Shown in pieces: positions 8,940-15,684 of a stretch of DNA of 15,684 bases. A program made the position numbers and the translations under genes. Position 1 is the first letter of the stretch. Every line of letters starts with the position of its first letter. Source of the stretch: Asparagopsis taxiformis (lineage: Eukaryota; Rhodophyta; Florideophyceae; Bonnemaisoniales; Bonnemaisoniaceae); assembly GCA_030407315.1 (NCBI GenBank), contig JALQPE010002201.1:1-15684 (forward strand). The letters run 5' to 3'. The notes under the pieces were generated by a model. That model saw nothing but the letters and a program-made list of their open reading frames with translations, ran no database searches and was not told the origin of the DNA.

Positions 8940-9426
8940 TGTCATACCACGAGTGGTCTGCCCTGGTGGGGTCGTGTCGACATCCTATTGGACGACCCCG
9001 GTTTCGGGAATAACCAATGGAAACAGCCTCGCTGTACCTCAGACCAGTGAGGGAGAGGGACCCATTGGGACAACTAAAGACCCCACAAGGGGCAAATTTT
9101 AACTAAGCTGACTCAGCTAACTTTACACTGTAACACTAACAGTCGGTGATCTCGCGGGCTCCCGCAGTCGCCATAATCAGGATCTGATTGGTGCACATAA
9201 GGATATTTATTCCTAACTGTCTACCTACCCTAACTGTTTACAGTAACTTAGTTTAGTATAAAATGCCCCTGGATTAGCCAGAGTGCTTAACCTTTAGAGG
9301 TAACGTAAACTCACGTGGAATTTACGACTCCACTGAACAGTGTTTGCATCGCTCTTTTCTATCCTTCTAGGACGAATTAGCTTTAGCTATACAGCTCGAC
9401 GGGTTACGTCTTTTCGCTCCATCAAT
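8940..9426 (+). repeat. Putative 5' LTR (left edge plausible, right edge unknown)
   Basis: TGTCATACCAC at 8940 resembles the TGTMAYACC-like starts common on Ty3/gypsy LTRs. A TATA box lies at 9257-9263, about 320 bp in, as expected for U3. No coding content is seen. Several stems occur: ACCAC-GA-GTGGT (8946-8957), an 8-bp stem GGGGTCGT/ACGACCCC (8968-8999), AGCTGA-C-TCAGCT near 9104-9116, GCGGG-CT-CCCGC (9154-9165) and AATCAG-GAT-CTGATT (9175-9189). The 3' LTR needed to prove the ends is not in the window, and no CA end next to a primer site is clear. Confidence 0.45.
9257..9263 (+). promoter_or_regulatory. TATA box of the retrotransposon promoter
   Basis: TATAAAA lies in an AT-rich stretch upstream of gag. 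Transcription would start about 25-35 bp downstream, near 9290. Confidence 0.5.
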
Positions 9427-9500
9427 ACGCACTTCGTGCGTGAGCACCCCCCAACCTTCACCCGGTATTACCGGCAGACCTTTCGGGGTATACTCGCTAT

Positions 9501-9518
9501 TGGCGGTTGACGCAAGAT
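9501..9518 (+). other. Possible tRNA primer-binding site (weak)
   Basis: TGGCGGTTGACGCAAGAT begins with TGG, the complement of a tRNA CCA end. The minus strand from 9534 reads GTGGTAGAGC, a GCAAG-CGAAT-CTTGC stem-loop like a T-arm, and an eight-base acceptor-like stretch before CCA. The preceding bases do not form a CA LTR end, so this may be coincidence. Confidence 0.2.
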
Positions 9519-9637
9519 TCGCTTGCTCTACCACACTACCGAGGCTCGGGACACCTGTAGGGTGGTTTTGCCGCTTTGCGGATTTTCTACCTACTACATT
9601 GGTCTCTCGACCTAGAATCTTACCGTCATCTTAGCCG

Positions 9638-11640
9638 ACCGGCGACACACCGAAACCACTCAAGAAGAGTAAACTCGTCGTTAGACGTGAGCTCATTGAA
9701 CAAGAGTAGAAGTGATGCCATCGGAAAGTCTCCGGAACATTCTGACTCCGAGTCAGACCCATCGGGGGAGGTTCAACCCAAGAATTCGTCACTGAGGAAG
9801 GAGTCCACCGACTTATGCATGAACATGCAGACAAGATTCTCAATGATAAATTGAAAGAGATGCGTGATGAGATCAGCCAAGCTGTGGAGGACACCCTCGA
9901 TGACCGACACGGCGATCTCGTCTCAACTCTCGTGGATAACACGATTGATTTGCTTGCACCCAAGCTGAAAGCCATTTGCCACGAAGTGGTAGATGAGAAA
10001 GAAGTAGAAGTCTTTTCGGGAACGTGGAAGTCTATCCGTGTGGATTTTCTACAACGGGTTATCCGGCTTGAAAGAAGGTCACGACCTACAAAGGAGAAGC
10101 TACGCTAGCTCTTCTTCCGGCGATCATCAGCACCAAGGGCTTTGGAACCAACAAGACGGCACTGCCGAGAACAGCGTAGCTGTGGAAGCCGAGAAGCTCG
10201 ACAAGGTCGTTGACGTCACCAGACGTTTATCAGATCGAGTGGACTTACTCAGCGAGTCTCTCGCCCGTCCGGTACCAAGTCGAAATCCCAACATGGGTGA
10301 CCCAGTCTTTGGGTTTGGTGATACACCTTCGAATCCATTCGAAACAGAAGAAGGACCCTTGGAACCAGGCTTAACTCCTTTAAGAGCCCGCGAACCCGCG
10401 TTCGATCGTGTAGTATCCTACCGGTATTACCGGTTACAAGACAAGTCGTCATCGACAGAAGCTCCGAACGGAAAGAGTATAAGTCTCTACAAGATAACGG
10501 AAAAGATTCGGAACTTCAATGCGTCCTTGACGCCGTTCGATGGAACGCAACCCATCGATATACTTCGATTCCTCGCCGAGTACCAAGACGCTTGTGACTC
10601 CTGCGGAGTATCAGAAGGAATAGCAACAAAGTTGCTACGTTATTTCTTGAAGGAGATGCGCAACGATTCATCGCGTCCGAATCTCGGAAAAGGAAGTGCT
10701 AAATCAACTGCACCAGCAGATAACGTGGCCACAGGCCGTCCATGCTTTACTTTCTCGTTATGCAACGGATACAGTTTTGGCTGACGCCTACGACGCGGTC
10801 ACGCGTATTAAACAAGAACCTCACGAAGATGAGGCAGAATACGCCGACAGACTGCAAGAGGCCGCACTGTTGTGTGCCAATGTTTTCTCTGAAAGAGACT
10901 TGGTAAACTACTACCTCAAAGGGCTACGCCCGGGGGTAAAAGACACCGTGAAGGTCACCGTTGGCCGAGACGGCGAAGATTTCCTTGCTGTGCGCAATCT
11001 GGCAAAAGGACTCGGGGATTCCCTAAGAGCCACCACAGCCGACACGGCTAAGCCCAAGATGTACCCTAGTAGGGAGCTCGCCGAACGAAAACGCAAAGCG
11101 TTACTAGCCACCATGGCTAGAGAAGACCTCGGAACGAGGAGAGAAGCAACTACGTCGCAGACGTTACAACCACTGACTGTGGGTCCGAACGCGGAGGCAC
11201 CGCCGATGGAGTACCACCCCTCACCGAGGATCATGTGAATCTTGCCGAGTCCATGATCCCGAAGGGTGCGGTCAATTGGCGTTGCTCCGGATGCCGGCAA
11301 CCCGGTCACGTGCTGTACACATGCCCGTATCTCTCCCGTTCCGTAGGAATGTATTTCGCTTTCGCGAACTATGCATACCAGCAAGAACCGGAACAAGTCA
11401 TGCGCCGACAGCAACGGCATTTGACAAGTTCAAGAAGAGCAGGTCCCTGCAAAGACGATTATCCAACGGCAGAAACCGTTTCCACGCATGGTCGCGTTTG
11501 CCGAGGACGACCCCGTCGCTGACCAAGCCAATCCGGTTTCCGGACTTCAACGGAGTATAGGTTCGTCTCTCTCGGCGGAAACCGCAGTTGATGCCCTGGC
11601 ATCTTCAGATGAATCATCCGACACTTCGTCGGAAAACTAA
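9638..11640 (+). CDS. gag: Gag polyprotein with C-terminal CCHC zinc knuckle, frame-disrupted
   Basis: Structural protein of the virus-like particle that packages element RNA. The start is uncertain: coding character begins around TGDTPKPLKKSKLVVRRELI (9638), with no clear ATG. Frames change near 9705, 9805, 10040, 10660 and 11230, but composition stays consistent. About 9810-10020 encodes a charged, likely helical region (NDKLKEMRDEISQAVEDTLD). A capsid-like segment runs about 10490-11030 (NFNASLTPFDGTQPIDILRF; later EYADRLQEAALL and LVNYYLKGLRPGVKDTV), similar to the retrotransposon Gag domain. The knuckle CSGCRQPGHVLYTC, C-x2-C-x4-H-x4-C, is at 11283-11324. The tail after it ends in a Ser/Asp-rich stretch, SSDESSDTSSEN, at TAA 11638-11640. 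Confidence 0.75.
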
Positions 11641-11680
11641 CCGGGGGGAGTGAGGTGTCGCGCTCCCGCCAGGAGGTGGA

Positions 11681-11693
11681 ACAGCTTAGCTGT
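11681..11693. repeat. Palindrome between the gag stop and the pol frame
   Basis: ACAGCT-T-AGCTGT is a perfect 6-bp stem 40 bp past the gag TAA and directly before the open protease frame. It could be an RNA element at the gag-pol junction, or one more of the hairpins scattered through this element. Confidence 0.4.
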
Positions 11694-11695
11694 AG

Positions 11696-14600
11696 GTGGA
11701 CATCTCACCATCCACACCTCCACAGGGTGGAACGGAGATACCAACGCGGTTGAACCGTCCTACCCAGACACCAACCGGGGATATCCCTTATCCCCTCCCC
11801 TCTCAGCCAAAGGCTGCATGTCTTTTGAAGGCAGCCCACTACGTGGTTTTAGGTTCCATCGGAATATCCGAGACACTTCTAACGCCTATGCGTATGGTTA
11901 TGGACACAGGTTCAGGCCCTTCTGTCGTCCAAGAATCAACCTTACCCAAAGGATGGAAGACCTATGCCGCGCAGACCGGGAACATTCCTCAACTGGCAGA
12001 CGCCAATGGTAATCCTCTCAGGATAACAGGAAGAATCAAGCTGCTAATACAGCTAGGTCGTAAGGTTCTGGACGCAGAATTCTTTGTAGCACCTAAGCTG
12101 GCAGTACCAGTTATCCTGGGAACAAGTATCATGAACTCACATGTAGATGCAATTCGATGCCGCGCTCAGCGCATTGATGTACACGATGGTGGATCGATCG
12201 CCATCCTGCTGATGCAAAATGTGAGTAAATTGAACAACTCTTCTTCTTGCTATGTACATGAACCAAACCCTTCGCAGGGTACTGATCTGGACCACCAGTC
12301 AAACCGGATCCGGCTAGCAAGAGAAATCACAATTCCCCCATGAGTCAATTAACCGCATCGGTTGTCTGTGCTGGGGGCGGACTAAGCCTCCTCGAGGCGA
12401 AGGAAAAACTATTTCCACCGACAGCGGATCTCAATGCCGAACGGCATTGCTGAAATCATTCCTCGTACAGTCTTCACTGTCATTCTCACCAATTTTGGTT
12501 CGACCGAAAGATACCTCCCGAAGGGGACGGTTGTCGGTATTGCCCGTCGAGCACCCGGCCCAGCCGATCAAAGCTCCCTTGAGTTATCCTCTTCCGGCTC
12601 AAACCGTATCATCAGTCTAACCAACCCGATGACGGGAACCAAGGAGAAAGAGAATCCGCAATGGCGGGAGGATGTATCCTTGGAACACCTTCAACAACCA
12701 CAGTTGAAGGAGAAAATTATAGCGATGCTATCGCAACATGAGTCCATGTGGGACGGGTCTCTTGGAGACATTAAAGCAACCGAGCATCGGATTGATATAA
12801 TCGAAGGAAGTCGACCACGTCGACAGCAACCATACCGAATGGGACCCTTGAGAAGGGAGCTAGCAAGTAAGGAGATCATCTCCATGCTAGAAAAAGGAGT
12901 CATCGAACCCTCGAACTCTGAATGGGCTAGCCCAGTGGTCTGGTACCCAAGAAGGATGGTAAATTACGCTTCTGCGTTGACTACCGACGTCTCAACGACA
13001 TCACCATCTCGGATGCTTATCCGTTACCCCGTATGGACGATTGCATAGACTCCTTAGGAGATGCACGCGTGTTCACCACGCTTGATTGCAACTCAGGCTA
13101 TTGGCAAATACCCGTTGCCTCCGAGGATCGGGATAAGACGGCTTTCACGTCACATCTTGGACGTATCGGTTTAAACGACTGCCCTTCGGGCTGAAGAATG
13201 CACCAGCCACGTTCCAACGTGCGATTGACATTATCCTAAGCAGCGTACGCTGGCAAACATGTCTTATCTATCTTGACGACGTCATCGTCTTCTCACGTAG
13301 TGAGGAAGACCACCTCCACCAAGTGGACCAGGTACTCACACTGTTGAGGACGGCAGGGTAACCCTCAAGCTGGCCAAGTGCCACTTCTTCGAAGCAAAGG
13401 TAGACTACCTCGGACATGTTGTTATGCCAGGTAAGCTGGCGGTCGCCCAAACTGCGACGGATGCTATCGCGAAAGCAACTTTCCAACCACCCCCACGCAA
13501 ATGCGTTCCTTCCTGGGGAGCTGCGGTGTCTTCCGCCGTTTCGTCAAAGGGTATGCGGATATCTCCCACCCCCTCAACGCGATGTTGACCAAAGACAAAC
13601 TACCGAGCTTCGGTTCAAGTCCTCCAACGGCGGAACAACGCCACGCGTTCGATAAACTTAAAGAATCTCTGGTGCAACCACCGATACTGGCTCTGCCAGG
13701 GTGGGTAAACCCTACGTAGATACAGACGCCTCTGCGTATCAGATAGGGTGTGCGCTGTTGCAACAGCAGGATGACGACGACTATCGTCCTGTAGGATATT
13801 GGTCGCGGACCTTGACCAAACCAGAACGGGATATTCTCCGACGGAGCGCGAGTGTCTCGCCGTAGTATGGGCAGTCACTACCCTTAGGCCGTACCTTGAA
13901 CAAACGAAGTTCGTGGTGAGGTCCGATCATAACGCGTTGCGTTGGTTGATGAATATCACTGACCCGTCAGGGCGCCTGTGTCGTTGGCGACTCCGTCTGT
14001 CGGAGTTTGACTACACCATAGTCTATCGTCCTGGCAGGGTTCATCAGGTACCAGACGCGTTATCGCGTGTCGAAACGGAAGGGGCAGACCCCCATCCAGT
14101 GGATGACGAAATACCCACGCTCTTCGCGTATGACCTTCACCAGGATACCTGTTACCGAAGAGATGAACCCGTGGTTCTTTGATGTACTCATCGCGCGAAC
14201 TTCCGCTGACACCCCCCTGATGGAGGAACCAAGCTGTCATGACGACACATCCTCAGACAGAAGGTTCCGAACCAATCACACTCAACGAGTGGATCGAGGA
14301 GCAACGCTCTGATGACTTTTGTCAACAAGTATTGACAAGTCAGAAGTCTGACACTGTCTTCTTCGAAGATGACAAAGGTGTCTTGCGACGTAAATCCACC
14401 CTTGACAATTCCCACCAAGTGGTTGTACCAAGAACACTCAGGCCCCGCCTGTTGAAGATGTGTCATCACGATGTACTCGCGGTCACCCCGGACAAAACCG
14501 TATGTATGAGACCATGCGTCTCTCGTACTACTGGCCGGCCATGGCCGCGGATATCACCGCTACGGTTGAACGTTGTCAGGCTTGCGCCAGGAACCGACTC

Positions 14601-15499
14601 AAGTTGCGTAGACACGCTAATACCTTGAAACTATTCCCAGCTTCAGCACCGCTGGAAGATCTCTATAGACTTACTAGGCCCTCTGCTAAAACAAAGAAGG
14701 GTAACCTTCACCTCTTAGTAATTACCTGTCGCTTCACGAAGCTTACACAGGTTGTACCATTACGCAGTATCACTGCTTACCATGTGGCTGTCGCCTTCTG
14801 CACCCACTGGATTTTCAAGTACGGTCCCCCTAGGACGTTGCTCTCCGATAACGGACCTCAGTTTGCTTCCAAACTTTTCCAGGCTGTTTGCCTGCAACTT
14901 GGAACAAAGAACTTGTTCACAACAACCTATCACCCACAGACCAACGGTCAGGTGGAACGGTATACCGTACGTTGTTGAAACATGTTACGCAACTACGTAA
15001 ACGAAAACCAGAATGACTGGGACGTGTACGCACCAGCGTTGACGTACGCGTACAATACGCACGTGCATCGCACGACAGGGACGACACCCTTTGACCTTAT
15101 CCTAAGTAGACCACCACCCCCTTATTCCCTTCATCACTCGACAAGAACACGGCAAAAACCGGACGCTTTCTTGAAACAGGACTTCCTGCAACGGATTGCT
15201 CAAGCAATTGAGAAGGCCGGTCAAAGGCTACACGCCACGCAAGCGCGTTATAACGAGACTTTGACCGGAGAGTCCGGAAGACCAACGACTCCTCCAGGAG
15301 GGCGACTACGTCTACCTTGACAAACCCGAGGTACGGGAACGAAACAAGTTAACGCCACTAGCGCAAGGACCTTTCAAGGTCGTGAAAGCCGGTAGGCGAA
15401 CCGTTCACATAGAACGGGATGGACTTGTCGAACAAGTTAGCCCACGACCGCGTGACGTATGCGCCACAACCTGAACAGGAAACACCGCACCACGGTTAA
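11696..15499 (+). CDS. pol: Pol polyprotein: protease, reverse transcriptase, RNase H, integrase (frame-disrupted)
   Basis: Copies element RNA into DNA and inserts it. Protease: active site DTGS at 11903-11914 and VILGTS near 12110. Reverse transcriptase, about 12780-13500: VIEPSNSEWASPVV, then the TTLDCNSGYWQIPV and PFGLKNAPATFQRAI blocks, catalytic YLDD at 13269-13280, and KCHFFEAKVDYLGHVV. RNase H, about 13700-14060: DTDAS, ERECLAVVWAV and RSDHNALRWL supply the acidic residues, then VPDALSRV. Integrase: a zinc-binding H-H-C-C region about 14460-14590 (ERCQACARNRLKL). Catalytic acids are Asp 14668-14670 (DLLGPL), Asp 14847-14849 (SDNGPQF) and Glu 14955-14957 (NGQVER), giving D-D-35-E. The GPF of the GPY/F module is at 15367-15375. 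The product ends at TAA 15497-15499 or, in another frame, TGA 15471-15473. At least a dozen frame changes occur, so it is not translatable as written. The listed start is the first codon of the open protease frame, not a proven start. Confidence 0.85.
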
Positions 15500-15684
15500 C
15501 TTCTAACGGAGCATCCGCACCTGCGGTGGAACCGACGACCAAACCGCCAAACGGTGCCGAGTATGGCGGAAGAGTGCCTACATCGTGATGCATCAAGCCC
15601 GCAGCGCGTACCTCTTCCAACCGGGCAACCCCAGGTCACCCTGTAACCAAGCCTTTGTCATCCCGCTCCGCGGTTGAGGGTGAA
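15500..15684 (+). other. Internal 3' part of the retrotransposon after pol
   Basis: No stop-free frame with a recognised domain spans this stretch. Pro/Thr/Ala-rich codons in one frame (GASAPAVEPTTKPPNGAEYG) could be a linker to a chromodomain or a non-coding leader to the 3' LTR. No LTR start or polypurine tract is visible. Confidence 0.4.

Larger units (their letters stand above)
8940..15684 (+). mobile_element. Ty3/gypsy (Metaviridae-type) LTR retrotransposon, 3' end outside window
   Basis: Order is LTR candidate, gag with CCHC knuckle, protease, reverse transcriptase, RNase H, integrase. Integrase after RNase H defines the Ty3/gypsy order and excludes Ty1/copia. A GPY/F-like module at the integrase C-terminus is typical of this group. 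At least 6.7 kb lies in the window; no 3' LTR or polypurine tract is seen before the right edge. The left border is inferred from a TG-starting sequence at 8940 and is uncertain. Coding parts carry many single-base frame breaks, as do the host genes. Confidence 0.85.

Noticed and set aside
7797..9200. CRISPR-like array
   Set aside because: The inverted repeats differ from each other, with no constant direct repeat or regular spacer.
15500..15684. Chromodomain at the end of pol
   Set aside because: An EYGG-like string is suggestive only; the aromatic cage and tryptophan pattern of a chromodomain is not visible in any frame.

Overview
The window looks like nuclear DNA of a photosynthetic eukaryote, most likely a compact, intron-poor alga; a red alga is my best guess but is inference. 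The evidence is a chlorophyll synthase gene with a presequence-like leader, two short GT-AG introns in a neighbouring membrane-protein gene, AATAAA signals after gene ends, and a Ty3/gypsy-type LTR retrotransposon.

Layout. 1-624 (+) is the 3' end of a gene that may encode a Slo/RCK-type potassium channel. It runs tail-to-tail into chlorophyll synthase, 754-1923 (-). About 310 bp upstream of that, and divergent from it, is a class II (type B) DnaJ/Hsp40 gene, 2236-3427 (+). Next is an anoctamin/TMEM16 membrane protein, 3881-6516 (+), with introns of 70 and 65 nt. From 6517 to 8939 there is no recognisable gene; this stretch includes a block crowded with small hairpins (about 7800-8350) and a very CpG-dense block (8521-8880). 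From about 8940 to the window end lies a Ty3/gypsy element: putative 5' LTR, gag with a CCHC knuckle, then protease, reverse transcriptase, RNase H and integrase with a GPY/F module. The 3' LTR is outside the window.

Every long gene, host or mobile, is broken by single-base frame changes about once per 200-300 coding bases, and homology continues cleanly in a new frame each time. Several lie in short homopolymers. Because ordinary host genes and the retroelement are hit alike, uncorrected long-read errors are the simplest explanation, so the breaks alone do not show that any gene is dead.

The host genes do not form an obvious pathway. The most unusual signal is the density of short, near-perfect inverted repeats from about 7800 through the LTR and into gag and pol, including one 13-bp palindrome present twice.
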